Made by a program: the position numbers and the translations under genes. From an uncultured Bacilli bacterium (GTDB taxonomy: Bacteria > Bacillota_I > Bacilli_A > RF39 > UBA660): DNA of 64,000 nucleotides. The notes below the pieces were generated by a model. The model did not search any database and was not told the DNA's origin. It saw only the letters and a list, made by a program, of their open reading frames with translations. This document shows positions 40,342 to 51,900 of the stretch, piece after piece. Location: positions 1 to 64,000 of the forward strand of contig CAKOTA010000003.1 of the NCBI GenBank assembly GCA_934119965.1, in the 5' to 3' direction. Position 1 is the first letter of the stretch. Every line of letters starts with the position of its first letter.

Positions 40342-40776
40342 TTATTTTTTCAATTGTTTTTGATTATTTTCTGTTTCTTTATTTAATTCAAAATTCATAT
40401 AATTGTATATTTTAATTAATGTCCACTTATCAATCACACCATTTTCTATCAATTCTTTGGAATTTGAATCTATATCTATTTTATTAAGTACTTCTTCTGT
40501 CAAAATATTTTTTAATTTTTCTGTTTCGACTACATATTTTTTATTGAATACATGATTATATGTATTTTTTTCCATATCTGATATTTGATATCTATTTTTT
40601 TTACATGATTTAAAAGAATCACCTGTTATTACTTCTTCCACGATATCATCATTTTTTAATTCAAATACAAAGTATTGATTAGATATTGTTTGAATTGGCC
40701 CCATACTTCTTCCTAAGTTTTCACATGCGTAAATTTTTCCAATTAATAAATTATTTATTAAATATGTTTCTTTCAT
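40342..40776 (-). CDS. Hypothetical protein
   Basis: A 144-residue soluble protein of unknown function. It begins MKETYLINNLLIGKIYACEN and ends in a Lys/Glu/Gln-rich tail. I chose ATG 40776, behind AGGGGA and a good promoter at 40802-40829; the longer frame crosses that promoter. It is followed by the zinc-ribbon gene. Confidence 0.7.
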   Translation of the reverse strand: MKETYLINNLLIGKIYACENLGRSMGPIQTISNQYFVFELKNDDIVEEVITGDSFKSCKKNRYQISDMEKNTYNHVFNKKYVVETEKLKNILTEEVLNKIDIDSNSKELIENGVIDKWTLIKIYNYMNFELNKETENNQKQLKK

Positions 40777-40801
40777 TATTATCATCCCCTTGTGGCTGTA
40801 T

Positions 40802-40829
40802 ATTATAGCACGTATTTTTTTTATGTCAA
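40802..40829 (-). promoter_or_regulatory. Sigma-A promoter of the 40342-40776 gene
   Basis: TTGACA (40824-40829) and TATAAT (40802-40807), 16 bp apart. Confidence 0.85.
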
Positions 40830-40852
40830 ATAATGGGAAATATGACTTACTT

Positions 40853-40885
40853 CCCAAAAAATAAAATCAACATTACTGTTGATTT
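40853..40885 (-). terminator. Terminator of the tRNA operon
   Basis: A perfect 9-bp stem (40864-40872 with 40877-40885) with a 4-nt loop and U-rich tail downstream of tRNA-Glu. Confidence 0.88.
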
Positions 40886-40896
40886 ACTGCTTTAAA

Positions 40897-40973
40897 TGGT
40901 GACCAGTACGAGATTCGAACTCGTGAATGCTGCCGTGAAAGGGCAGTGTGTTAAGCCGCTTCACCAACTGGCC
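40897..40973 (-). tRNA. tRNA-Glu (anticodon UUC)
   Basis: The cloverleaf is complete: acceptor GGCCAGT pairs with ACTGGTC, the anticodon loop CTTTCAC gives UUC, the T arm has GTTCGAATC, and CCA is encoded at 40897-40899. Confidence 0.97.
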
Positions 40974-40980
40974 AAAAAAA

Positions 40981-41056
40981 TGGCGCCTAATGTAGGACTC
41001 GAACCTACGACCTATCGGTTAACAGCCGAGTGCTCTACCAACTGAGCTAATTAGGC
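40981..41056 (-). tRNA. tRNA-Asn (anticodon GUU)
   Basis: The acceptor GCCTAAT pairs with ATTAGGC, the anticodon loop CTGTTAA gives GUU, the discriminator is G and CCA is encoded. Seven nucleotides separate it from tRNA-Glu; it is transcribed first from the promoter at 41083-41111. Confidence 0.97.
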
Positions 41057-41082
41057 ACATCTTAATTGCTTAAGACTTTTTA

Positions 41083-41111
41083 ATTATATAATATATTTTA
41101 TTTTTATGCAA
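41083..41111 (-). promoter_or_regulatory. Promoter of the tRNA operon
   Basis: TTGCAT (41106-41111) and TATAAT (41083-41088), 17 bp apart, about 25 nt before tRNA-Asn. Confidence 0.85.
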
Positions 41112-41236
41112 TACCTTTTATGAAATTTTTTATTTTTTTAATAAAATAATATATACCTCATAGAAAAATGAGGCATATATTAATTCATATTTATAAGTAT
41201 GAAACTTTTTTTCAAAGTTCATAATTCTTGTTTTTT

Positions 41237-41268
41237 ATAAAAAAAATAGGTAAAAAATTATACCTATT
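41237..41268 (-). terminator. Terminator after the 41317-41781 gene
   Basis: A 7-bp stem (41245-41251 with 41262-41268) followed by a U-run. The AT-rich stretch 41112-41316 holds two more hairpins (41153-41180, 41283-41301) but no gene that I can see. Confidence 0.75.
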
Positions 41269-41316
41269 CGTCAACAATATGACACAATATTTAAAATATT
41301 GTATTTTCTAAGAATA

Positions 41317-41781
41317 TTATCTATTTCTAGACATAGTTGTATTAACTGCTAATGAATAAACTTTATCAGGCTTTTCTGTAAATTCATCAATAGTTTCTTT
41401 TGATAATACAACAGGATAGTCTTCACCTTCAATAAACATTAAATATATTTTTTCTCCTTTTGTCATATTTTCATCATAATATGAAGAATTTATTGAACAA
41501 ATCTTACAATTATAAGCTTCTGATTTATACAATGCTAACAATTCTACATCATGCATTTCATTAACTTGGCAAGGTGAATCAAATACTATATATTCAGCAT
41601 TAACATAATCACTAGCATAACTTTCATACCCACAAACGTTACATTTATAATGATATCTTTCTTTATATGTAATTTTTTTTGCTGGATCCATACCATAATA
41701 TTTTATCTTTTCAAGTTTTTCATCATGTATTTGTTGTGAAACTTGAACATCAAATGACTTACAAATTGGACATTCTTCCAT
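41317..41781 (-). CDS. Hypothetical Cys-rich zinc-binding-like protein
   Basis: A 154-residue protein. Pairs of Cys (CPIC near residue 4, CNVC near 47, and CKIC near 92) suggest two metal-binding sites. There is no signal peptide or membrane helix. Function unknown. It is an independent unit with a good terminator and CCTCC/GGAGG ribosome site before ATG 41781. Confidence 0.7.
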   Translation of the reverse strand: MEECPICKSFDVQVSQQIHDEKLEKIKYYGMDPAKKITYKERYHYKCNVCGYESYASDYVNAEYIVFDSPCQVNEMHDVELLALYKSEAYNCKICSINSSYYDENMTKGEKIYLMFIEGEDYPVVLSKETIDEFTEKPDKVYSLAVNTTMSRNR

Positions 41782-41872
41782 AATTAACCTCCTTATTGCC
41801 GCTTAGTGTATCACTAATCATATATTATGTCGAGCTTTTTATCAATATTATATAAAATTTAAGAAATAATTA

Positions 41873-44692
41873 TTATATTAATAATTCCATTTTATTTACT
41901 ATTATTTGAATTTTACCTTTACGCATTTCAATTCTTCCCCTTACTTTAACAATATCATTTATCTTAAATTCGGATAATTCTTTGAAAGCATTATCAAATA
42001 TTACTCCTTCAAGACTTGTGAAATCATCACATAGTTCTATAAAACACATTTTTTTATTGTCTTTTGTAACTATTTCTTTTTTATAATTTATAAATGCTAT
42101 TAAATCAATAAATCTATTTATATAATATGAAACATTACTTAAAGTAATTTTGATATTTTTTTCTTTTCTATATTCTGTAATTGGATTATTATTTAAATAA
42201 AATCCTAAAATTTCATATTCTTTTATAGTTAGTTCTTTTTTGTTATATTCATTATATTGAACCAAATCAGGTTTCATAACTAAATCACTTCCTAGTTCAA
42301 TATAATTATATATTACATCTAAATTTTCTATTAGGGTTTTTCTATTATCAAAGCTATCAAAACAACCAACTAAAATCATTTTGCTTATTAATTCTTTACT
42401 AAATATTTTTAAATCGACTCTTTTTAAAAAATCATATATATCTATAAATTTACCATTTTTTCTTTCTTCTATTATATTTTTGCAGGCATTATAATTGATA
42501 GCTAAAGTAAGTGGTAAAAACATACCATCATTTATAACATACTTATATTCACTTACATTAATATCTGGATTATTAAATTTAATATCCAAATTTTTAGCTT
42601 CCTTTATATATTCATTTGTACTTGATATTGAACCAATACAATAATCAAGTAAATTTTTATAAAATATTTCTTTATAATGAGCTTTTAAATATGCCATTTG
42701 ATATGATATTAAAGCATAAGCAACAGAATGTGATTTGTTAAATCCATATTCTGCAAATTTTAAAATCAGGTTATAAATTGTAGTACTAAATTCTTCACTA
42801 TAACCATTATCAATACTTCTTTTAATAAATTTATCTTTTTCATTAATTAAAATATCTTCTTTTTTCTTACTCATTGCTCTTCTTAAAATATCCGCTTCAC
42901 CTAATGAATATGAAGCCATTATGTTAGCTATTAACATAATTTGCTCTTGATATACTATTATTCCATAAGTAGATTTTAGAACATTTTCTAATGATTTATC
43001 GTAATAATCGATACTTTCTCTACCAGTTTTTCTTTTAATGAATGTATCAATATTTTCTTTAGGACCTGGTCTAAATATAGCTGATAAATTATATAAATCT
43101 TCAAATTTATTAATTTTATATTTTTTTAATACATTTCTCATTCCTTCAGTTTCAAATTGAAATATACCTAAAGTATTTGATTTATTAAATATTTCAAATG
43201 TTTCTTTATCATTTAATGGAATATCATTTAAATTAATATTAACTTCATTTAAAATTGAAGAAATAAGTGTTAAATTCTTTAGGGCTAAAAAATCCATTTT
43301 AAGCAATCCAATATCTTCTAAAAAATTCATCGTATAACCAGCTAAATATAGATCATTATGTTTAACAAGAGGAACAAAGTTATCTAGTTCTTTATTACAA
43401 ATAATTATTCCAGAAGCATTAACTGAAGTAGTTTTCTTTAGTCCTTCTAATTTTAAAGCAACTTTATATAAATTGTCTAAATCATTGTTTTTAGATAAAT
43501 GATTTCTTATTTTATCTAAATTTAAATTGTTTTTTAAATCTAAATCATTATCCAGTAATTTAGTTAAATAATCCACTTCATCAGAATTTATATCCATTAC
43601 TTTTCCTAAATCTTTTAGAACTGCCTTAGTTCCTAATGTTGAAAATGTAATAATACCTGATACATTTTTTTCACCATATTTTTCTTTACAATAATTTATT
43701 ACTTCTTCTCTTCTATTTCCATCAAAGTCAATATCAATATCAGGCATAGTAATTCTATTTTTGTTTAAAAATCTTTCAAATAATAATCCATATTTTAAAG
43801 GGTCTATCTCTGTTATTTCTAAGGTATAAGCAACTAATGAACCAACTGCACTACCACGGCCTGGTCCTACTAATATACCATTTTCTTTAGCAAATCTGAC
43901 ATAATCACTTACGATTAAAAAATAATCATTAAATCCCATTTCGTTTATTGTTTCTAATTCATATTTTAGTCTTTCTAAATATTTACTTCCAACTGTAGAT
44001 CCAAATCTATTTTTTAGTCCTTCTTTACATTTTTCTTTTAACAATTTAAAACTATTATCAAAATGCGGCAACAAATTGTTTTGTTTCTCTATTTTTATAT
44101 TTATCAAATCATACAAGAATGAATTGTCTTCAATATCTAGTTTCAAATAATTATCATATTCTTTAAAAGTTACAAGTTTACTTTCTTTGATTGCTTCTAA
44201 ATAATTTAAATACTTTAAATCTTCTTTATTTAAAGTTCTTATTTCTTTCATATATATTTTATTATTTGTTTTAATTTTTTCTTTTTCTTCTTCATTTTCA
44301 TATGAAATAAACAATTTATTATATATTTCTTTTATTTCATTGTATATTTTTCTACTAGTACAAGGTAATATACATAATATATTATTACTATATTTTTTTA
44401 AATTTTCTAATGTTATTTCATTTGATGATAATTTTAATAGATTTACATATCCGTCATAGTTTGTAGCATATAATACAACTATTTCATCATTATATTTTAT
44501 ATTTAGTCCTATTATAGGTTTAATATTGTTTTTAGTACATTCTAAATAGAATTCCATTGCTCCAAACATATTATCATCAGTAATAGTAAGTGCTTTTAAA
44601 TTATTTTCTTTAGCAAATTTAACTAATTTTTTTATTTTTATCATACTATGTAATAATGAATAGTCAGTTCTAATATTAAGTGGTATATACAT
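41873..44692 (-). CDS. dnaE: DNA polymerase III alpha subunit (DnaE type)
   Basis: A 939-residue replicative polymerase of the DnaE family. The palm region has GPGRGSAVGSLV near residue 270 and the catalytic Asp in PDIDIDF near 318. The C-terminal OB fold (about 850-939) is present. The N-terminal PHP domain looks inactive: HLHVHS is replaced by PLNIRT and TDHG by TDDN. The protein is shorter than typical DnaE (~1050-1160). In Bacillota DnaE extends primers next to PolC; PolC is not in the window. Confidence 0.94.
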   Translation of the reverse strand: MYIPLNIRTDYSLLHSMIKIKKLVKFAKENNLKALTITDDNMFGAMEFYLECTKNNIKPIIGLNIKYNDEIVVLYATNYDGYVNLLKLSSNEITLENLKKYSNNILCILPCTSRKIYNEIKEIYNKLFISYENEEEKEKIKTNNKIYMKEIRTLNKEDLKYLNYLEAIKESKLVTFKEYDNYLKLDIEDNSFLYDLINIKIEKQNNLLPHFDNSFKLLKEKCKEGLKNRFGSTVGSKYLERLKYELETINEMGFNDYFLIVSDYVRFAKENGILVGPGRGSAVGSLVAYTLEITEIDPLKYGLLFERFLNKNRITMPDIDIDFDGNRREEVINYCKEKYGEKNVSGIITFSTLGTKAVLKDLGKVMDINSDEVDYLTKLLDNDLDLKNNLNLDKIRNHLSKNNDLDNLYKVALKLEGLKKTTSVNASGIIICNKELDNFVPLVKHNDLYLAGYTMNFLEDIGLLKMDFLALKNLTLISSILNEVNINLNDIPLNDKETFEIFNKSNTLGIFQFETEGMRNVLKKYKINKFEDLYNLSAIFRPGPKENIDTFIKRKTGRESIDYYDKSLENVLKSTYGIIVYQEQIMLIANIMASYSLGEADILRRAMSKKKEDILINEKDKFIKRSIDNGYSEEFSTTIYNLILKFAEYGFNKSHSVAYALISYQMAYLKAHYKEIFYKNLLDYCIGSISSTNEYIKEAKNLDIKFNNPDINVSEYKYVINDGMFLPLTLAINYNACKNIIEERKNGKFIDIYDFLKRVDLKIFSKELISKMILVGCFDSFDNRKTLIENLDVIYNYIELGSDLVMKPDLVQYNEYNKKELTIKEYEILGFYLNNNPITEYRKEKNIKITLSNVSYYINRFIDLIAFINYKKEIVTKDNKKMCFIELCDDFTSLEGVIFDNAFKELSEFKINDIVKVRGRIEMRKGKIQIIVNKMELLI

Positions 44693-44714
44693 ATAAAAGC
44701 ACCTCCATAAGATA

Positions 44715-44743
44715 ATTTTACTATAATTTTAATCTTTTGTTAA
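44715..44743 (-). promoter_or_regulatory. Sigma-A promoter of dnaE
   Basis: TTAACA (44738-44743) and TAAAAT (44715-44720), 17 bp apart. The stretch 44744-44920 between dnaE and rpmB is AT-rich without further recognised signal. Confidence 0.7.
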
Positions 44744-44923
44744 GTTCTTTTTATTTACAACTTTTTATTATTTTATTGATAAATACAAATTTAAAACTTC
44801 ATTAACTGAATAATAAAGTCTATATTCTATTCATTATAATTTTTCTGTTTTTCTTAGAATATTATATAGTAATTAATAATTTTAAAAAAAATCAGCTTTT
44901 ATTCAGTTTTTTTTAAGTTTTAT

Positions 44924-44952
44924 TTGACTTATTCAGTACTTTGTAGTAAAAT
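44924..44952 (+). promoter_or_regulatory. Sigma-A promoter of rpmB
   Basis: TTGACT (44924-44929) and TAAAAT (44947-44952), 17 bp apart, followed by AAAGGAGG before ATG 44995. Confidence 0.82.
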
Positions 44953-44994
44953 TAAATGGCATAGGAACAAAGATTATTTAAAGGAGGAAATGTT

Positions 44995-45189
44995 ATGGCT
45001 AATAAAGCAACTGCTAAAAAACCTTTATTTGGAAATAAAAGATCTCACTCATTAAGGGCTACAAAACACGCTCAAAAACCTAATTTACAAAAAGTAACAT
45101 TAGAAAACGGAAAAAAAGTAGTTATGAGTGCTAGAGAATTAAAAACACTAAGAAAAACTTCAAATAATGTTTCAGAAATAGAAGCATAA
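44995..45189 (+). CDS. rpmB: 50S ribosomal protein L28
   Basis: A 64-residue ribosomal protein. [17 protein letters not shown] and QKPNLQKV are the family signature, and the C-terminal [11 protein letters not shown] block matches. It lacks the CxxC zinc pair found in some L28 proteins, as in many Bacillota. The gene stands alone on the plus strand with its own promoter and terminator, which suits a high and separate expression level. Confidence 0.95.
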   Translation: MANKATAKKPLFGNKRSHSLRATKHAQKPNLQKVTLENGKKVVMSARELKTLRKTSNNVSEIEA

Positions 45190-45192
45190 ATA

Positions 45193-45220
45193 AAAGAATG
45201 ATTTAAATCATTCTTTTTTC
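45193..45220. terminator. Bidirectional terminator of rpmB and DUF421 gene
   Basis: A 12-bp stem (45193-45204 with 45205-45216) with U-run on the plus strand and U-rich tail on the minus strand. Confidence 0.88.
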
Positions 45221-45849
45221 TATATAACTTCATCTTTTTTTATGACATATGTTTTATTTTTAGTGTAGAAGGCATAAAAGATATCTTCTATTTTTATATT
45301 ATTTTCTTTTACTAAATCATCCAGCCATTTTTCATTTTTTCCTATTTCTTCTAACACTCCATAATCTACCCTACCATCTAAAATCAAAGGTAATGGATAA
45401 TCTTTTGTATTCTTAAATATTGACAAGTTACCACTATTTTCCAATATAGCATAATCAACTTCTTCAATATTTTTAACACCTTTTTCTCTTAATTGTGAAA
45501 GTAAATCATCTAGACTATATCTTAGTTTTGTCATTGTACTAAAATTAACAACACCATCTTTAATAATTACACTTGGTTTTCCGTCAATAAAGTTTCTAAT
45601 ACTTTCACTTTTTAATGAAATAAAACTTATGCTAACTTGAATTATAACTAAAATAGTAATTGGAACTATTGAAACCATTATTGAAGTTTCTTTTTTCTCA
45701 ATACAAATAGCCGCTAATTCTGCTATTAAAATAGTAACAATTAAATCTATTATACTTAATTCTCCTACTTCTTTTTTTCCCATAATTCGATATGCTAAAA
45801 CAATAAAAAAATAAAGAATCGCTGTTTTTAAAGCCAATGCTATATACAT
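45220..45849 (-). CDS. DUF421/YetF-family membrane protein
   Basis: A 209-residue protein of the YetF type. Three N-terminal hydrophobic helices (about 5-22, 30-48, 55-78) are followed by a soluble domain with GKPSVIIKDG near residue 90 and LREKGVKNIEEVDYAIL. Function is not known; some homologues appear in sporulation or stress contexts. I use ATG 45849, behind GGTGAT. It converges with rpmB and diverges from the small TIGR04086-like gene. Confidence 0.9.
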   Translation of the reverse strand: MYIALALKTAILYFFIVLAYRIMGKKEVGELSIIDLIVTILIAELAAICIEKKETSIMVSIVPITILVIIQVSISFISLKSESIRNFIDGKPSVIIKDGVVNFSTMTKLRYSLDDLLSQLREKGVKNIEEVDYAILENSGNLSIFKNTKDYPLPLILDGRVDYGVLEEIGKNEKWLDDLVKENNIKIEDIFYAFYTKNKTYVIKKDEVI

Positions 45850-45921
45850 AAATATCACCTGTTATCATTATGTTAAAAGAATAATTATTTATACATTTCA
45901 TATTATTTATTAGGTGATTTT

Positions 45922-46284
45922 ATGAAATATTTAAAAAATATTGGTATTATTTTTCTAATTATGTTGGGTATTATTTTTATATCTAGTTTAATTTTAACAA
46001 CTTTAAATTATTTTGATATTTTTAGTAAAGGGACATTATCAATCTTTAAAATTTTAATTATCATAATTACTTATTTTATTGGTGGATTATTGATAGGTAA
46101 AAAAAGTTCAAAAAAAGGATGGTTAGAAGGACTAAAGTTTGGTCTAATAATTTCTTCTATTTTAATACTTTTTGATTTATTAGGATTACAACAAAAATTT
46201 GATTTGAAATTAATTTTCTATTACATAATCTTAATTACTTCTACCATTTTAGGAAGTATGATAGGTATAAACAAAAAGAACTAG
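45922..46284 (+). CDS. TIGR04086-like four-helix membrane protein
   Basis: A 120-residue hydrophobic protein with about four membrane helices and a short basic loop (KKSSKKGW near residue 60). The layout matches the TIGR04086 family of Bacillota, whose function is unknown. It ends inside a hairpin shared with the converging 46286-46486 gene. Confidence 0.75.
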   Translation: MKYLKNIGIIFLIMLGIIFISSLILTTLNYFDIFSKGTLSIFKILIIIITYFIGGLLIGKKSSKKGWLEGLKFGLIISSILILFDLLGLQQKFDLKLIFYYIILITSTILGSMIGINKKN

Positions 46285-46299
46285 ATTATCTAGTTCTTT
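46275..46299. terminator. Bidirectional terminator, overlapping two stop codons
   Basis: An 11-bp stem (46275-46285 with 46289-46299) with a 3-nt loop; the stop of the plus-strand gene and the stop of the minus-strand gene both fall in it. Confidence 0.85.
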
Positions 46300-46486
46300 C
46301 TTTTGAATATTTTTTTAGTGGTATTTGAATTTGAACACTTTTTTCATCAATAGGAATTATCATAGGTTCGCCAATTTCCCATCCAGAATATTCACTATGT
46401 ACCTTTTTTACAGCTCTAATTACATGTTCAACATCTTCTTTTAACACTGTTTTTTTAAATACTTCTTGATATTCTAAATCTTTCAT
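46286..46486 (-). CDS. Small hypothetical protein downstream of tgt
   Basis: A 66-residue soluble protein with an acidic N-terminal helix and a basic end. No family recognised. Start ATG 46486 follows GGAGG, so it is a real gene. It follows tgt by 17 nt, making a likely three-gene unit (47640-48248, tgt, this gene). Confidence 0.75.
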   Translation of the reverse strand: MKDLEYQEVFKKTVLKEDVEHVIRAVKKVHSEYSGWEIGEPMIIPIDEKSVQIQIPLKKYSKERTR

Positions 46487-46503
46487 TTAAACCTCCATAA
46501 TAA

Positions 46504-48248
<1,745 letters not shown>

Positions 48249-48285
48249 AGTACCTCCAATTAATTTCAATTAACTTTCCTTTAAG

Positions 48286-48314
48286 ATTATACATTATTAT
48301 TTTATAATTTGCAA
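48286..48314 (-). promoter_or_regulatory. Promoter of the 47640-48248/tgt unit (shared -35)
   Basis: TTGCAA (48309-48314) and TATAAT (48286-48291) with 17 bp spacing on the minus strand. Confidence 0.8.
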
Positions 48315-48336
48315 TTATTATATATTTTGTTATAAT
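48309..48336 (+). promoter_or_regulatory. Promoter of the 48361-48963 gene (shared -35)
   Basis: The same palindromic TTGCAA (48309-48314) with TATAAT at 48331-48336, 16 bp apart, on the plus strand. Confidence 0.75.
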
Positions 48337-48360
48337 ATTTAGCATTAGAGGTGATTTATA

Positions 48361-48963
48361 ATGCAAATAGATGTAAAAAAAGTGTTTCTATACAATGATG
48401 ATAGTTTTGAAGCAAATGGTATTGATGATAAAAAATACGAACTAATAAAATATCATTCATATAAAGAAAGAGAAATTTGGAGAATAAATAGTATTAATTT
48501 ACATACAATAGCTACCGTTGAAAATTCAATAGCTACTTTATATAAGAAAACTTTAGAATTACTTATCGCTTATGATAATCTTAAAGGTAAAAAAATTACT
48601 CCTGATTTTGGAACTGCAGTAAATCTAAGCCGTCGTAATACTTTTACCTTTGAAACACCATTACAAAAACAAATTTTTATAAACAATTTTATATTTTTAC
48701 ATAATGATAACTTAATCAAATTCTTATCAGTTTGTAATATTAAAACTGATAATATTGAAGAACTAATATCACTAATCAAATTAAAACAAAAAAGAGCAAA
48801 ATTAGATAATAATTATATATTAGAAATAAATAACGATTTATTCAATATTGAAGAATTGTGCAAAATATATAAATGTAAATACCCAACTTTGATTATTAAT
48901 AAATTATTAGAATTATATTATAAAAATCCTGAACTATTTAATAATTTAGAAAAAAAGAGATAA
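48361..48963 (+). CDS. Hypothetical protein
   Basis: A 200-residue soluble protein. Helix-rich, with no motif that I can assign; the middle has TIATVENSIATLY and the C-terminus LCKIYKCKYPTL. It stands on the plus strand between tgt and ileS and ends in the hairpin that also terminates ileS. Start ATG 48361 follows GAGGTGA. Confidence 0.75.
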   Translation: MQIDVKKVFLYNDDSFEANGIDDKKYELIKYHSYKEREIWRINSINLHTIATVENSIATLYKKTLELLIAYDNLKGKKITPDFGTAVNLSRRNTFTFETPLQKQIFINNFIFLHNDNLIKFLSVCNIKTDNIEELISLIKLKQKRAKLDNNYILEINNDLFNIEELCKIYKCKYPTLIINKLLELYYKNPELFNNLEKKR

Positions 48964-48977
48964 ATTTTATCTCTTTT
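48953..48977. terminator. Bidirectional terminator of the plus-strand gene and ileS
   Basis: A stem GAGATAA/TTATCTC (48957-48963 with 48967-48973) with flanking A and T runs, overlapping both stop codons. Confidence 0.85.
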
Positions 48978-51900
48978 CTGTTTCTATAAATACTTCATGA
49001 CCATTTAAATCATATGAATTATTAATACCTTCTTTTACTGATATATTGATTGCTAAAGTTTCTTTCTTAATAAATTCATCAAATTTATTAACAGCTTCAT
49101 CCACTTCTTCATCACCTTTATAATATAAATTAATTCTATCAATTATATTATAATCATTTTCTTTTCTGATATTTTGAACTTTAGAAATCATTTCTCTTGC
49201 TATACCTTCTAAAATTAAGTCTTTTGTTAAATTTGTATCTAGAATAATAAAATTATCATTTAGTGTAGCAACATTAAATCCTTCTTTAGAGGATACTCTA
49301 ATATCAACTAATTCACTATTTATATCATAACTATTATTATTAACATCTAATTTAATAGTTTCACCATTTTGTAATTTAGTAATTTCATCCATACTTAGCT
49401 CATTTAATTTACTACTATATTCTTTTATATTAGGTCCAAATATAGGTCCAGCTACTTTAAAGTTTGGTTTAACCATGAATTCCATATAATTGCTTACATC
49501 TTTAATAAATGTAACCTTTTTAACATTTAATTCTTCTTCAATTAAAGTTAGTAAGTCACTTATTAATTCTTCGTTTTTAGCATCTATTAGTACTTCACTA
49601 ATTGGTTGTCTAACTTTTATCTTTGTTTCTTCTCTAACATTTCTACCTAAAGAAATTAAATCTCTTATTAAGTCCATTCTGGATTCAATTAATTCATTTA
49701 TTTTTGAATCATCACATTTTGGATAATCAGCTAAATGAACTGATTTATCTGTTAATTTGTTATAAATTTCTTCTGATATAAATGGAGCCATAGGAGCCAT
49801 TAGTTTACATACTCCCATTAATATTTCATATGTTGTTTGATATACAGCTTTTTTACTAGTATCTAACTCGCTAGACCAGAATCTTCTTCTGTTTCTTCTG
49901 ATATACCAATTTGATAAGTCTTCACTAACAAAATTACTTATTAATTTAACAGATTTATTCAAATCATATTCTTCCATACTGTTAGTTACATTTTTAACTA
50001 ATTTATTATATTTTGAAATCAACCATTTATCTATTTCTTCTAAATCATTATATTCAACTTTAAATGTTCTTGGATCTACTTCATCGGTATTAGCATACAT
50101 ACTAAAGAAAGTATAAGTATTTTTTAAAGTATTGAAAAATTTAGAAATTACTTCTTTTATTCCATCTTCATCAAATTTAAGTGGTGTCCATACTGGTGAA
50201 GCTGATAACATATACCAACGAGTAGCATCAGCACCATAATTTTCAATTGTAGCAAATGGTGATACTGAATTACCTTTTGATTTATGCATTTTACCACCAA
50301 ATTTATCTAATACTAAATCATTTACTAAAACATTTTTATATGGAGCACATCCTTTTAGGAAAGTTGATATTACAATTAGTGAATAAAACCATCCTCTTGT
50401 TTGATCAATACCTTCACAAATGAAATCAGCTGGAAATTGTGATTCAAATAATTCTTTATTTTCAAATGGATAATGATATTGAGCAAATGGCATTGAACCA
50501 GAATCAAACCAACAATCCATTACATCTGTTACCCTAGTCATTGGTTTACCACATTCACTACATTTAATATGAATATCATCTACATATGGTCGATGTAATT
50601 CTATTTCTTCTGTTATATCTTCAATTGCTAATTCAGCTAATTCTTTTCTTGAGCCAACCATATGATTATGTCCACAAGAACATCTCCATAATGGAATTGG
50701 TGTTCCCCAATATCTATTTCTTGAAATAGCCCAATCATTCATATTTTCAAGCCAATTTCCAAATCTTTTTTCTCCAACATAATCTGGATACCAATTTACT
50801 TTTTTATTAGCTTCAATTATTTTATCTTTAAAATCTGTTACTTTTATATATAAACTTGGTTTTGAATAGTATAGAAGTGGTGTTCCACATCTCCAACAAT
50901 GTGGATAATTATGTTCCATTTTTTGTTTTTTAAATAGTTTGTCATTTGAAGCTAAATATTTAATTATTTCTATTTCTAAATCAGTATCTAATACAAATCT
51001 TCCTTCCCAAGGTCCACTTGTATATTTTCCTTGTTCATCTACTGGATTTAAGACTGGTAAATCATATTTTAAACCTACTTCATAGTCATCTTGACCAAAG
51101 GCTGGAGCAATATGAACAATACCTGTACCATCTTCCATAGTTACATAGTCGGCACATGTTATATAAAATGCTTTCTTATTTACTTTTAAGATTGGAAGTA
51201 ATTGTTCATATTCTTTATATTCTAAGTCTTTTCCTTTGTATGTTTCTACTATTTCGTATTCGTCACCCAATACTTTGTTTGCTAACTTTTTAGCTACTAT
51301 AAAATTATAACCTTTTGAATTACATTTTACATATTCTTCATTTGGATTTACACAAGCTGCAACATTTGCTAACAACGTCCAAGGTGTTGTTGTCCATACT
51401 AAAAGGTAAGCATCTTCATCTTTTAATTTAAAAGGAACTGTTACTGTATTTACGGATATTTCTTTATATCCTTGTGCTACTTCGTGTGATGCTAATCCTG
51501 TTCCACATCTAGGACAATATGGTAATATTTTAAGTCCATCATAAATTAATCCTTTATTAAAGAATTCTTTTAATATCCACCATTCTGTTTCAATATAATT
51601 ATTATCATATGTTATATAAGGATGTTCCAAGTCAATAAATTGTCCCATTTTTTCTGTAAAATCTTTGAAGGCTGCTTCATTTTTCCAAACAGATTCACGA
51701 CATTTTTGATTGAATTCTTTTATTCCATATTTTTCAATGTCTGTTTTTCCCTCAAATCCAAGTTCTTTTTCTACTTGTACTTCTACTGGTAATCCATGAG
51801 TATCCCAACCAATTTTTCTAAGTACTCTATATCCTTGCATTGTTTTGTATTTACATACTGTATCTTTTAAAAGTTTTGCTAACATATGATGGATTCCAGG

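Noticed and set aside
41112..41236. Hairpins at 41153-41180 and nearby as a small RNA or CRISPR-like repeat
   Set aside because: They are single AT-rich inverted repeats between a terminator and the tRNA promoter, with no repetition and no clear own promoter.
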